Origin: an uncultured Pseudomonadota bacterium | GTDB lineage: Bacteria > Myxococcota_A > Bradymonadia > Bradymonadales > Bradymonadaceae | Length of the DNA: 64,000 nt | Reading direction: 5' to 3' | Assembly: GCA_913057905.1 (NCBI GenBank) | Contig: CAJXPB010000003.1 | Span: forward strand, 124,001-188,000 | In this document: in pieces, positions 1 to 8,984 of the stretch | Layout of the letters: each line of letters begins with the position of its first letter | Position numbering within the stretch: position 1 is the stretch's first letter | The notes under the pieces: generated by a model | What the model was told of the DNA's origin: nothing | What the model saw: only the letters and a program-made list of their open reading frames with translations | Databases searched by the model: none | Program-made: the position numbers and the translations under genes

Positions 1-1
1 G

Positions 2-808
2 CCGGATCCCACCGAACACAGTTGGGAGTCGTGGATCGATGACCGCTCGGTGACCGTGCACGTCGAACGGCGTCAAACCCACTTTCCGACCATCACCTAC
101 CGACGTGAACTCAGGGACCGGACCTTCCACATTTCTCCCTCCTCCGAGGGTCAGGAGGTCGAGGAGACCTCCTCGTCGACCGTGGGAATGCGCTACTCCA
201 CCTGGTCGATCGAACCGGCCGCCGACGCTCGCGCCGAGGCCCCGGCTCGCGATTCGACGGTGTGGCGCGACCTCTACCGAAGCGACCCCACTTATCGACT
301 CCTGCGGTGGATGCTCACGCAACTGCCGCAACACATGGAGGAGCGCAAGCGCTTCGAGGACTGGAAGTATCTGACCCACTGGGTGGCCGAGACATCGACG
401 GCGACCCTCTACTGCGAGCTGCCGCGGCCGAACTCCAGGGAGAGCGACTTCTTCGACCTGATCACCCAGAACAACGAAGGAAAAGTTCTGCATGTGGGCC
501 GCCAGGTATCGACCCTTACCCCGGAGACGCTCGAGTCGTTTCTGGCGACCGTGAAGCCGGCCAAAAACGCCCGCAACGATCGAGGCGACATCGGCGCGGC
601 GCTGCTCGTGGCCGACGCCTACACCGACGCCTTTCTGGATGCCTACGAGAGCGCCACGGCCGACATCGCCTCTTGGATGGCGTCGATGACCGAGTCGATT
701 ACCGGCTACGAAGGCTTCATTCGCACCGGGCTGAGGCGAGGCTTCCACCTGCTACCTGTTCTGCGCACCGACAACGGATTCGAACCGATTCTTCCAAAGT
801 CTGACTGA
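2..808 (+). CDS. Hypothetical protein, 3' part of a gene cut by the left edge
   Basis: The reading frame is open from the first complete codon at base 2 to the TGA ending at 808, so at least 268 codons belong to a gene that begins outside the window. A GTG at 50 exists, but the codons before it (PDPTEHSWESW) read as ordinary protein and it has no good ribosome binding site, so I treat the gene as 5'-truncated. The protein is soluble-looking, rich in Arg, Asp, Thr and aromatic residues, with no signal peptide or membrane segment in the visible part. I do not recognise a family. It is followed after 30 bases by a DsrE-like gene on the same strand, which may be co-transcribed. Confidence 0.7.
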   Translation, partial: PDPTEHSWESWIDDRSVTVHVERRQTHFPTITYRRELRDRTFHISPSSEGQEVEETSSSTVGMRYSTWSIEPAADARAEAPARDSTVWRDLYRSDPTYRLLRWMLTQLPQHMEERKRFEDWKYLTHWVAETSTATLYCELPRPNSRESDFFDLITQNNEGKVLHVGRQVSTLTPETLESFLATVKPAKNARNDRGDIGAALLVADAYTDAFLDAYESATADIASWMASMTESITGYEGFIRTGLRRGFHLLPVLRTDNGFEPILPKSD

Positions 809-838
809 CAATCACCGTTCGTTCAAAAGGAGTGCAAC

Positions 839-1201
839 ATGTCCAAAACAGCACTGATCGTCTTTGCCGGAACCGACAGTCACGCCGACCTGGGCCGCGT
901 CTTCAACGCCCTGGAGACCACCCGAGAATTCATCGAAAATGGCGAAGGAGACGACGTCAAACTGATCTTCGACGGGGCTGGGACGCAGTGGATCCCGGAA
1001 CTCGAAGATCCCGAACACGATGCTCACCCGATCTACGATGCCGTGAAGGGTAGCATCGCCGGGGCCTGCCGATTCTGCTCGAAATCCTTCGGAGTCTTCG
1101 AAGAAGTCCAGCAGAGCGACATCGACTTTCTGGCCGACTTCAACGGCCATCCGAGCATTAAATCGCTCGTCGATGATGGCTACGAAGTCGTGACCTTCTA
1201 G
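839..1201 (+). CDS. DsrE/F-like small cytoplasmic protein
   Basis: This is a 120-residue protein. The opening strand MSKTALIVFAGTDSHADLGR, followed by a predicted alpha/beta layout and a central CRFC pair (about residues 79-82), fits the DsrE/DsrF-like fold, whose members relay sulfur or act as regulators. The AAAAGGAG sequence about six bases before the ATG supports this start. It has no signal peptide. The next gene downstream, on the other strand, is a thioredoxin-fold protein, and a thioredoxin-domain pseudogene follows, so the local theme is thiol chemistry. The DsrE assignment is by fold-like pattern only; the catalytic cysteine of true DsrE is not clearly placed. Confidence 0.6.
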   Translation: MSKTALIVFAGTDSHADLGRVFNALETTREFIENGEGDDVKLIFDGAGTQWIPELEDPEHDAHPIYDAVKGSIAGACRFCSKSFGVFEEVQQSDIDFLADFNGHPSIKSLVDDGYEVVTF

Positions 1202-1220
1202 TCACCGAAGGCGGAGGGGG

Positions 1221-1523
1221 TCAGGTGATCGCCTCTTCGATCATCTCGACAGGTGGCACGCCGGACGTGCCCCGCGCCGTAGAGTAGACACGACAACCGC
1301 GTCCAACCGTCGTCCGCCCTTCGACATCCGGCTCGATATCTGTGCCCTCCACGCGAACCGACGGAGAGCCGCGAAAGCCCAAGTCGCGTGCCTCTTCGTC
1401 CGTCTCAACTTCAGTCGTCTCGATGTCGGCCTCGACATCCAGCCTTCGGACAACGTTCCGGACCCGCTCGAGTGTTTCCCGGTAATTGGGGCATCCGTCG
1501 AAATACAAAATTTCGATGTACAT
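1221..1523 (-). CDS. Thioredoxin-fold 'DF family' protein
   Basis: The chosen ATG at 1523 starts MYIEILYFDGCPNYRETLER, the characteristic opening of small thioredoxin-like proteins found with mercury, arsenic and other thiol-linked genes. GAGGAAAA lies about seven bases upstream. A longer frame reaching 1613 adds 30 residues that do not fit the family and lacks such a site. The protein is 100 residues, with a GSPSVRVEGTDIEP segment matching the thioredoxin cis-Pro loop and a C-terminal GCRVY...GVPPVEMIEEAI tail also typical of the family. It has a single N-terminal cysteine (about residue 11) and a second near the C-terminus, instead of CxxC. Its exact substrate is unknown. Confidence 0.75.
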   Translation of the reverse strand: MYIEILYFDGCPNYRETLERVRNVVRRLDVEADIETTEVETDEEARDLGFRGSPSVRVEGTDIEPDVEGRTTVGRGCRVYSTARGTSGVPPVEMIEEAIT

Positions 1524-1651
1524 CAGTTTTCCTCGCCGAAAGGCGCTCTCATAGGTCGATTGAACCAGATCTTCGGCCTCCCAATCCGTATCTCCATAGG
1601 TACTCATTGCCATGGATGTCCTGCGGCTCTTTTCAACCCCGCCACGCAGCT

Positions 1652-3152
1652 ATGATGAAGAAACTCACCTCGTTCTTTTTAGTGACGGCTACCCTGCTCG
1701 CCTGCGACAAGCCCCCAACCACGACCGAGGGGTAGTCGGCCGAGCAGACCGACGAACCACAGAAGCCGAGCCCCTAAGACAAACCGGTGTTGCTTTCGGT
1801 CGGGTATTCGACGTGTCACTGGTGTCACGTCATGGCCAAGGAGAGCTTCGACGAAGCCGAGATCGCCGAGTACCTCAATGAACATTACATCACCATCAAG
1901 GTCGACCGGGAGCAGCGCCCGGACATCGATGACCGCTACATGAGTGCGGTGCGCATGATGTCGGGTGAGGGCGGCGCAACAAGTTTCCCATGCCATCCAG
2001 GCTGCAGTTTCTGCTGAGATATCACAAACGTTCCGGTGAAGAGCGCGCGCTGGAGATGGTCAGCGAGGAGGGCGCACTGTACGCCGCGACCCACGCCGAC
2101 AGCCGGGTCAAGCCGGGAGGCAAGCTCAAAGAAGGCGTCTTCTTCCTCTGGTCGCCCGACGAGATCCGGGAGGTCCTGACCGACAAGCAGGCCGAGCTGG
2201 TCAACGCGTATTACAATGTCACCAACTCCGGGAACCATGAGGGCAAAAACGTTCTGCATACGCCCCGGTCGCGAGACGCCGTCGCCGAGGAACTCGGCCT
2301 CGATCGGTCGACGACCGACTCGATCGGGCCCGCAAAAAGCTGCGTATCGCCCGGGAAAACCGCCCGAATCCGCCGCTCGATGACAACATCATCACGGCGT
2401 GGAACGGGCTGGCGCTGGAGGCCTTCGCCCGGGCCGCACTCGCCTTCGCCATCGCGGGCCTCCTGAACCTGTACGAGGCTTCAAGCGAGACCCGATGGCT
2501 GAAAGGGGCCGAGGAGCTGCAACGCCAGCACCTGGAGCACTACTGGGACGACAAGCACGGTGGATTCTACCAGACCGCCTCCGGCTCCGATGTTCCCATC
2601 ACCCGAAAGAAGGGCGATCGCGATGGCTCCACACCGACCTCCAACTCCTACGCCGCCCTGAATCTCTTCAAACTCTACCAGTTCACGCTGGACGAGTCGT
2701 TTCAGAAACGTGGGAAAGACGTACTCGAAGCCTTCGGTGAAACGCTGGAGACCCGCGGTGCTCGTCTGTCACGTATGCTCGTCGCCCTGGACTTCATCGA
2801 TGCCAAACCCCGCGAGATCGCGTTTGTGAAACCCTCCGAAGATTCGCTCAATCCCATGATGAATACCTGGCGCAAGACCTTCCTGCCCAACGCCGTCCTG
2901 GTGCGCACCGAGGACCCCTCGATCCCCAACCGGAAAGAGACGATCCCCTGGATGGAGAAAAAAGAGACCAAGAAAGGAAAGTCGACGGCCTACGTCTGCC
3001 GGGACTTCACCTGCAAGTACCCGACAACCGAGCCGTCGACCTTTGAGGACCAGATCTCCGAGGTCACCCCGGCGAAAAAGCCCTTTGCCTCGGGGTACTC
3101 TGCATGGTCGGGAATCGGGAAGAGACCGGACTCCGAGACGCTATCGATGTGA
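1652..3152 (+). pseudogene. Decayed DUF255/YyaL-like thioredoxin-domain protein
   Basis: Pieces of one DUF255 (spermatogenesis-associated-protein-20-like) gene lie in order but in different frames. From ATG 1652 there is a lipoprotein signal (MMKKLTSFFLVTATLLAC) followed by in-frame stops TAG at 1733 and TAA at 1775. The same frame then carries the hallmark [18 protein letters not shown] and [10 protein letters not shown] (about 1790-1950). A large internal deletion near 1980-2000 joins this to a later segment (THADSR...GVFFLWSPDEIREVL, GNHEGKNVLH) in another frame. A further frameshift near 2310 restores DDNIITAWNGLALEAFARAA and continues to 3152. Intact relatives are roughly 600-700 residues; this one cannot be made as one protein. 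The family combines a thioredoxin fold with an alpha/alpha barrel and its function is not well settled. Confidence 0.85.
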
Positions 3153-3417
3153 TCGCGAAGATAGGATTTCACCATCTTCCGCTCGCCCTGGGTGATCTGA
3201 TCTTTTTGCCAGGAGGTTTCGGCGGCGGAACTGGAAGCCGTCTTCTGGGTATCGCCGGTGGCGCAAGGCGGACTGCGTGGTTCTCGGCGTGGCGTCGGGA
3301 AATTGAAACGGGTCGGCTCGGCTTTCCATCACCCTTATGGACCATCGAAACGTGGGGGAATCGAGAAGATCTGAAAGTGAACGAGAACCGCTTTGCCCTT
3401 TATTTGGAGGAACACAG

Positions 3418-4512
3418 ATGTCGACACGTCAAATTGGATGTTCCGCTGCACTGATCAGCTTGTTCGCGTTTGTCCTCGCGGGATGCGCATCCGGAAACAA
3501 GGCCGACAAGGGTGGCGACCGTGCGGACCGGACGGCGGCTCAGACTTCGGCTTCGGCCGACGAGGCCGGCACATCGAAGGCCGCCAAGATGAAGAAGATG
3601 ATGAAAAAGATGATGAAGGCCGACAAATCGAAGATGCCATCTTCAAAAAACGTCGAGGCAACCGTGACTCAGGAGGAAGGGAAGGTCACGTACTGGGTCC
3701 TGCCAGGGCCGCGAAAGCTCGACTCATACTTTGGCACCAAGGCGGATCCGAAGTTGACGGCGACGCCGCCGGAGAATGCTCCGAAACCGATCAAACGACT
3801 GATCAAGGACCTGCCGATCCTGCTCGGAGTGCCCGAGAAGGGGCGTATGTACAAAGACGGTGAAGCCTGGACAAAAAAGCCGGGTCCGTTCGGCAACAAG
3901 GGGGTTCCGGTCGAGGAGAGCTCGCTGGATCTGACCTACATCGACCGCCAGAGCCAAGACAAAGGACCACCGATAAAGACGGCCGACGAAGTCGAGGCGA
4001 GCATCGAGTTTACCGACCCCCAAGGCAATGCATACGAACTCGTGCCGCTGCTGGTCGTCCAGCCCCCCATTCCAGGCTATCAAACGCAGGGCGGCGTGGT
4101 GACCGACTCCAAACACCACGGGACGACCGGCACCGGAAGTCCCCTGATGCCCGAGGTCTACACATGGGGCGCGTTCTGGGCCATCGCCAACGTCAAGATC
4201 AACGGCGAGGTTGCCGACAAGAAGAAGGTGATGCACTGCATGACCACCGAGACCGTCCGAGATACGGACTACAAACTCGCTCACAACGATGATCTGCCCC
4301 TGGACAAGGAAGAGACCATCGCAGGTCAGATGCACCACACCCACTGCATCGTCCTTCCCGTGACCTTCACGCCTCAAGGCCCCAAGCACGAGCCCGTCAA
4401 GACGGCCTTCGAGTTGCCGAACGGAAAAAAACAGCCATTCATCCACATCATGTACGAAAACGACACCCTCGGCGACGGACTCGAATGGAACGGGCCGACC
4501 GGCGAAAACTGA
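3418..4512 (+). CDS. Exported lipoprotein of unknown function upstream of cupredoxin
   Basis: The ATG at 3418 is preceded by GGAGG and begins MSTRQIGCSAALISLFAFVLAGC, a lipoprotein signal with Cys23 as the lipidated residue. An upstream in-frame extension to 3337 would bury this signal. The mature part starts with a flexible Asp/Ala/Lys linker, then a methionine-lysine run (KMKKMMKKMMKADKSKM, about residues 58-74) that could bind metal or be a simple repeat. The remaining ~290 residues contain several His (GQMHHTHCIVLPV, SKHHGTTGTG) and no family I recognise. A cupredoxin gene follows after 89 bases on the same strand. A periplasmic copper- or redox-related role is therefore plausible, but it is only an inference from context. 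Confidence 0.75.
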   Translation: MSTRQIGCSAALISLFAFVLAGCASGNKADKGGDRADRTAAQTSASADEAGTSKAAKMKKMMKKMMKADKSKMPSSKNVEATVTQEEGKVTYWVLPGPRKLDSYFGTKADPKLTATPPENAPKPIKRLIKDLPILLGVPEKGRMYKDGEAWTKKPGPFGNKGVPVEESSLDLTYIDRQSQDKGPPIKTADEVEASIEFTDPQGNAYELVPLLVVQPPIPGYQTQGGVVTDSKHHGTTGTGSPLMPEVYTWGAFWAIANVKINGEVADKKKVMHCMTTETVRDTDYKLAHNDDLPLDKEETIAGQMHHTHCIVLPVTFTPQGPKHEPVKTAFELPNGKKQPFIHIMYENDTLGDGLEWNGPTGEN

Positions 4513-4601
4513 CGCGTTCCGAGGGAGGGCGACATGCCCTCCCTCCGTACGGTACTGACCAGCCCATTTCTTACGTCGTCTCAAGAAAACGAGGAAGGAA
4601 A

Positions 4602-4985
4602 ATGAGAGATATCTTGGCCACCATGACCATCGCTGTAGCTACCGTTTTTCTTTCGCCGGCTCCCCTGGTCGCAGCAGACGACCAAGAGAACTCCGACGCC
4701 GACCGAACCGTCACGGTCGAAGCGACCGACTTCGACTTCAGCCCGAAGAAAATTGAAATCGATTCGTCGACGACACTGAAAATCGTGCTCGTCAACAAGG
4801 GGAACGTCACCCACAGTTGGGCCATCCCGGAACTCGACAAAAAGAGTGACCGTATCCAGCCCGGAAAACAGACGGCGATCACGTTGAGTCCCGGCGAGCC
4901 CGGAACCTACAAAATCGCCTGTCAGGTCCCGGGCCATGAACAGATCGGAATGGTCGGCGAACTCGTCGTCACCTCCGACGACTGA
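4602..4985 (+). CDS. Cupredoxin (blue copper protein), exported
   Basis: From ATG 4602 (GAGGAAGGAAA just upstream) the protein is 127 residues with a Sec signal peptide ending near VAA-DD (residue 25). The mature domain has all four type 1 copper ligands in the plastocyanin/azurin order: His71 (VTHSW), Cys107, His112 and Met117 in IACQVPGHEQIGM. The VEATDFDFSPKKIEI strand before it is also typical. It would be a small periplasmic electron carrier. The preceding lipoprotein may be a partner. The cbb3 oxidase in this window lies far away (about 16 kb), so a direct donor role cannot be claimed. Confidence 0.88.
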   Translation: MRDILATMTIAVATVFLSPAPLVAADDQENSDADRTVTVEATDFDFSPKKIEIDSSTTLKIVLVNKGNVTHSWAIPELDKKSDRIQPGKQTAITLSPGEPGTYKIACQVPGHEQIGMVGELVVTSDD

Positions 4986-4994
4986 TTCGCCCGC

Positions 4995-5552
4995 TCAGTA
5001 GTCGTACCCGGTCATTTCTGCCTGCGAGAAGGCCACACCGAGGCCCTCGGCGAGCCGGTTGACGAAATTGAAGTATCCGACAACCAGCGCTGTCGCGAGG
5101 ATCTGCTCGTCGTCGAGCCCCGCCTCGCGCAGCCGATCGACGGAGTCGGGACCGACTTCATCGGGGGCCTCGGTCAGCGCCTCGGCGTAGTCAACCAGGG
5201 CCCGTTTGCGCGGTGGAAGTTCGACCGACCGGAGGTCTTCGACAAATCGCCCGAGCCGCTCGTCGTCTCGCCAGTATTTACCAAGGGCGACGGCGTGATG
5301 GTTCGTGCAGTACTCACAGCCATTGACTACAGACACGGCCGTGGCAACCAGTTCACGTTCCTTGCGGCTCAATCCGTTGTCCCCGTAGACGACGGTCTTG
5401 TACAGCTCGAGATGTGCCTCCATCGCCTCGGGATTCAGGCTCTGAATACGCATGATATTGGAGACCTTTCCGCGCTCGTCGGAAATCCGGTCGTAGACCT
5501 TTCGCAGCGCGCCACTGGCCTCGCTTTCGTCGATTGTCTGAATCCAAGACAT
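4995..5552 (-). CDS. AhpD-fold peroxidase-related enzyme
   Basis: This 185-residue cytoplasmic protein of the carboxymuconolactone decarboxylase/AhpD superfamily has the redox-active motif Cys79-x-x-Cys82-x-x-x-His86 (GCEYCTNHH) after the helix RKERELVATAVSVVNG. The length and the MSWIQTIDESEASG opening match the 'uncharacterised peroxidase-related' subfamily. AGGAAA lies before ATG 5552. Enzymes of this type reduce peroxides using the cysteine pair. The stop lies 10 bases from the convergent cupredoxin stop, and the patatin gene upstream is co-directional with a 26-base gap, so the two may form a transcription unit. Confidence 0.82.
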   Translation of the reverse strand: MSWIQTIDESEASGALRKVYDRISDERGKVSNIMRIQSLNPEAMEAHLELYKTVVYGDNGLSRKERELVATAVSVVNGCEYCTNHHAVALGKYWRDDERLGRFVEDLRSVELPPRKRALVDYAEALTEAPDEVGPDSVDRLREAGLDDEQILATALVVGYFNFVNRLAEGLGVAFSQAEMTGYDY

Positions 5553-5578
5553 CTATGTTTCCTAATTGCGTAGACTGG

Positions 5579-6484
5579 TCATGAAGTGGCGACCCCGAAC
5601 TCGGCCGCCTCACCGTGATAGTGAGGGTGCCCATAGATACCCGGGCCGTCGATGGACAGACCGTCCAGGAATTCGACCGCGTGGTTGTATCCCGCCTCGA
5701 TCAATTCGTCGGTTCGGTGAAACTCATGGGGTGGGACGTCGACTGGACACGGCGGTGGAAGGTACACGATCGGCGAGTCCTCTGCCAAAAAATGCAGTGC
5801 TCCGTAGGATTGGTGACGGATCATCAATGTGAGGATGTGCATCGAAAACCCGAGCAGATCGTCGGGCACCTGGTCGAGAGCACAAGGATAGCCCGGGTCG
5901 AGCACGATCAACGACTTTGCCCCACTCTGACGCGCCGGCACGACCGGGACGTTGGAGGTCACACCGCCATCGACGAGCATCCGGCCGTCGTCTGTGGCCG
6001 GCTCGAAGACGAAGGGGATCGATGCACTGGTGACGACGTTCTTTCGAAGGTCCCCATCACTGAGTAGCACCTTATCACCGCTGACGAGATCGCTGGCTAC
6101 CACCGTCGTCGGAACGGACAACTCGGCATGGCTCCGGGGCAAATACGACTCGGCGAGCCGCTCGATCCCTTCTTTTGAGGCCAGATGATGGGTCCCGCCA
6201 GCCACCCATCTGATTGCCCGCATGAGGCTGATGCCGGGAAAGACCGTCTCACGGGTGAGGCCGTGCCACACGGATTCGAGCTCCTCGACCTTCGAGGCAC
6301 TGAACCCTTGCGCGAGAAAACTTCCGTTCAGAGCCCCGACAGAGGTGCCAACGATCATATCCGGCTCGATGCCGGCTTCGACCAGGGCTCGGGCCATTCC
6401 CACCTGCGCAGCCCCGAGGCTCGCTCCGCCTGCAAATACGAAGCCGATGGGTCGCTCCAGTTTGTTTATCCAAGATGAAGGCAT
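5579..6484 (-). CDS. Patatin-like phospholipase
   Basis: The 301-residue protein from ATG 6484 has the patatin catalytic features: an oxyanion loop GGASLGAAQ (19-27), the nucleophile elbow GTSVG with Ser48, and the Asp of DGG at Asp172 (MLVDGGVTSNVP). It is therefore expected to hydrolyse acyl esters of lipids with a Ser-Asp dyad. No signal peptide is visible, so it is probably cytoplasmic or membrane-associated. A TTG at 6517 would add 11 residues; the ATG is preferred because the conserved core begins soon after it. The C-terminus ends in a His-rich segment of unknown meaning (GIYGHPHYHGE). Confidence 0.85.
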   Translation of the reverse strand: MPSSWINKLERPIGFVFAGGASLGAAQVGMARALVEAGIEPDMIVGTSVGALNGSFLAQGFSASKVEELESVWHGLTRETVFPGISLMRAIRWVAGGTHHLASKEGIERLAESYLPRSHAELSVPTTVVASDLVSGDKVLLSDGDLRKNVVTSASIPFVFEPATDDGRMLVDGGVTSNVPVVPARQSGAKSLIVLDPGYPCALDQVPDDLLGFSMHILTLMIRHQSYGALHFLAEDSPIVYLPPPCPVDVPPHEFHRTDELIEAGYNHAVEFLDGLSIDGPGIYGHPHYHGEAAEFGVATS

Positions 6485-6681
6485 CGAACGCTCACCGTCT
6501 TCGCCCACAGCACCCAATACTCACAGCCTCGCTCCCAAGATGATTGGCACTGCGGAGGAGTTTCACTTTCGACCACACCCTTTGACTCCTCCTTGACCCT
6601 TCGTTGACGTCATCACCCCCCTCGGATACGCTCCCGGCGCCGAAAGTTGACTCCTCCCCTTCGCGCTTGTTTGGAATCTGC

Positions 6682-8034
6682 ATGGACACCCCCACGACCT
6701 GGATCAAAGACGTCGAACTCTTCACCCCCGACGGGCGCCACCGTGGCGACTGTCTGATCAAGAATGGCCGCATCGCGCAGCTCGGTGACGTCGACGGATC
6801 AGGATCCGATGAGGTCGTCGAAGGCAACGGTCGGTGGTTGTTTCCCGGCATCATCGATGCCCACGTCCACTTTCGGACCCCAGGGTTGACCCACAAGGAG
6901 GACTGGACCACGGCCTCGGCGGCGGCCGTCGCCGGGGGCGTGACCACGGCCTTCGATATGCCCAACGTCGACCCGGCGACGATCACGCCCCAGTCTCTCG
7001 ACGACAAGCGTGACCTCGTCGGCGAGCAAACTCGCTGCAACTTCGGGTTCTTCTACGGCGCGACCGCGGACAACACCGATTCCTACGACACCGTCGATGG
7101 CGTCTGCGCCCTCAAGATCTTCATGGCGATGAGTACGGGCAACCTGCTCGTCGACAAGGAAGAGGACCTGCGACGAGTCTTCGGTGCCTGGGACGGCCAG
7201 ATCAGCGTCCACGCCGAAAATCAGGCCCGACTCGATGCACGCCGCGAAGAGTTCAAGGACCGCACGGACACAGCAGTCCATTCGGAGATCCGCGACCCGA
7301 AGGCCGCCGCGGACGCCATTCGGCTGGCAGGCGAGCTGGCAATCGAATTCGGCCGTCAGGTGCACGTCCTTCACACGTCGACCGGGGCAGAGATGGAGGC
7401 TTTGGCCGAGGTTCGCGAGGCCGCCGACCAGGCCGACACCGACGCGCGGATCACCGCCGAGGTCTGTCCTCACCACCTGGTGATGAGCACCGAGATGTAC
7501 GACAAGTGGGGCAACTACGCGAAGGTCAACCCGCCCGTTCGTCCACCCGAGGAGCAGGCGCGGATGTGGCAGGCCCTGCACGACGGCGACGTGCAGATGA
7601 TGGCGACCGACCACGCGCCGCATCGGCCAGAAGAAAAGGAGCAGCCCTACTGGAAGGCCCCCAGCGGCATGCCCGGCGTCCAGACGTTGCTTCCGGTGAT
7701 GCTCGACGCCGCTCACCGCGACAAGTGCAGCCCGGAGCAGGTCGTCGAGTGGCTCTGCCACGGGCCCACCGAGATCTACGGCATCGAAGAGCGCGGACGA
7801 CTCGAGGAGGGCAACTGGGCCGATCTGACGCTCATCGACCCGGAGATGACCCGCGAGGTCACCGACGCCGACCAGTTTTCACGCTGCGGATGGACGCCGC
7901 TTCGCGGCCGCACGCTCTCCGGATGGCCGACCGAGACTTGGGTCAACGGCCGGCTCGCTTACCGCCGCGAAGACAAGGGCCAGGGCGTGGTGAGGGCCGA
8001 TGAAGGGACGGGTCGAGAAGTCGACTTCCGCTGA
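6682..8034 (+). CDS. pyrC: Dihydroorotase, class I
   Basis: This 450-residue amidohydrolase catalyses ring closure of carbamoyl-aspartate to dihydroorotate in pyrimidine synthesis. Metal and active-site residues are visible: His61 and His63 in IIDAHVHFRTPG, the probable carbamylated Lys145 in CALKIFM, His177 (SVHAEN), His231 (VLHTST) and Asp310 in MATDHAPH. The HFRTPGLTHKEDW wording and the length fit the class I type. ATG 6682 is chosen because the enzyme core starts directly after it; an in-frame extension to 6604 reads as non-coding. The gene stands alone, convergent with an AIM24 gene two bases beyond its stop. An allantoinase or hydantoinase role is less likely but not excluded from sequence alone. 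Confidence 0.87.
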   Translation: MDTPTTWIKDVELFTPDGRHRGDCLIKNGRIAQLGDVDGSGSDEVVEGNGRWLFPGIIDAHVHFRTPGLTHKEDWTTASAAAVAGGVTTAFDMPNVDPATITPQSLDDKRDLVGEQTRCNFGFFYGATADNTDSYDTVDGVCALKIFMAMSTGNLLVDKEEDLRRVFGAWDGQISVHAENQARLDARREEFKDRTDTAVHSEIRDPKAAADAIRLAGELAIEFGRQVHVLHTSTGAEMEALAEVREAADQADTDARITAEVCPHHLVMSTEMYDKWGNYAKVNPPVRPPEEQARMWQALHDGDVQMMATDHAPHRPEEKEQPYWKAPSGMPGVQTLLPVMLDAAHRDKCSPEQVVEWLCHGPTEIYGIEERGRLEEGNWADLTLIDPEMTREVTDADQFSRCGWTPLRGRTLSGWPTETWVNGRLAYRREDKGQGVVRADEGTGREVDFR

Positions 8035-8035
8035 G

Positions 8036-8839
8036 CTACTGCCCCTGTTGGCCACCTTGAGCAGGCAGTTTCTTGAGGGTCTGCAGCATCACCCATCCCG
8101 GTCCGGTCATCTCGGTCATGAAGATCCCTTCGCCGCCGAAGATCGACTTGAGACACCCGCCGGTACGGCGGATGTCGTAGTCGACGTCGCCGGAGAAGAC
8201 CGCCAGGTTCCCGGTGGAGACCAGAAAGCTCTCGCCGGCATCCAGGTCCTTTTCGACGAAGTCGCCCGACCCGTGCAGGATGACGATCCCGTCGCCGGAG
8301 AGCCGCTGCATGAAGACCCCTGCGCCGCCGAAAAACGCCGCGCCCGCCTTGCCGGCGGTCGTCACGTCGATGTCGACGTCACCCAACGCCGCCACGAAGG
8401 TCCCGCGGGTACATACGATGTCTCCGTTGCTGAGGTCCCAGGTCACCAGTTGCCCCGGTTGATTGGCACCCAGAATCGCCGTCGCCCCGGTCGCTTTGGC
8501 CATCACGTGCGTCATCGACAGCCCCTCGCCAGACAGTGCCCGGCTGACGGCCTTCCCCGCGCCTCCGGGGACCTTGAGCTGCCACTCGATCTCGGGCCCG
8601 TAGCCCAGAAGCGTCCCCTTAGAGGCCCAGAAGGTCTGTCCGCGGTTGAGTTCGACCTCCACACTCTGGGCGATGACGCCGTCCACGGAGATACCGCGAC
8701 AGTATTGTGCCAGCTCTTCTTTCTCCAGGTGGCGCATCGCGTCCATCACCGACCCGGAGCGCTCCCGCTCCCTCGTCAGTGCATCATCACCACGCGGTTG
8801 AAGTGCCTGGTCGTCAGACTGCGGCTGCTCGTCGCTCAT
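8036..8839 (-). CDS. AIM24-family protein
   Basis: The 267-residue protein has a charged N-terminus of about 45 residues, then a domain of repeated beta hairpins with glycine-rich turns (GGAGKAVSRALSGEGLSM, FFGGAGVFMQRLSGDG, IFGGEGIFMTEMTG). This three-fold pattern of 'GGxG-hydrophobic-L/M-G' is typical of the AIM24/TIGR00266 family, a tubby-like beta barrel of unclear bacterial function. GAGGG lies about seven bases before ATG 8839. No signal peptide or membrane span is visible. Its promoter region is shared with the divergent vapBC pair. Confidence 0.85.
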   Translation of the reverse strand: MSDEQPQSDDQALQPRGDDALTRERERSGSVMDAMRHLEKEELAQYCRGISVDGVIAQSVEVELNRGQTFWASKGTLLGYGPEIEWQLKVPGGAGKAVSRALSGEGLSMTHVMAKATGATAILGANQPGQLVTWDLSNGDIVCTRGTFVAALGDVDIDVTTAGKAGAAFFGGAGVFMQRLSGDGIVILHGSGDFVEKDLDAGESFLVSTGNLAVFSGDVDYDIRRTGGCLKSIFGGEGIFMTEMTGPGWVMLQTLKKLPAQGGQQGQ

Positions 8840-8927
8840 CGGTACCCTCTCTCAGCAAACAACATCGAACTCATTCTATCACAACACTCAAGAGGGTAGC
8901 GCCGCCGCCGGGTCCCTGCAATGAATG

Positions 8928-8962
8928 TTGACGCCGTGACCGTATTCCTTACTTTAAGTAAG
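8928..8962 (+). promoter_or_regulatory. vapBC promoter with overlapping palindromic operator
   Basis: A sigma70-like promoter is readable: TTGACG at 8928-8933, a 16-base spacer, TACTTT at 8950-8955. The perfect inverted repeat CTTACTT-T-AAGTAAG (8948-8962) covers the -10 element. AbrB-type antitoxins usually bind such palindromes to repress their own operon, so this is the likely autoregulatory operator. The arms can be extended to ATT/AAT with a one-base bulge. The start codon of the antitoxin is 22 bases downstream. Confidence 0.65.
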
Positions 8963-8984
8963 AATGCTCTACGAGGAGGTGAAG

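Noticed and set aside
8843..8898. Inverted repeat TACCCTCT (8843-8850) and AGAGGGTA (8891-8898) before the AIM24 gene
   Set aside because: The arms are short and 40 bases apart; the left one overlaps the ribosome binding site of AIM24. Too weak to call a riboswitch or operator.
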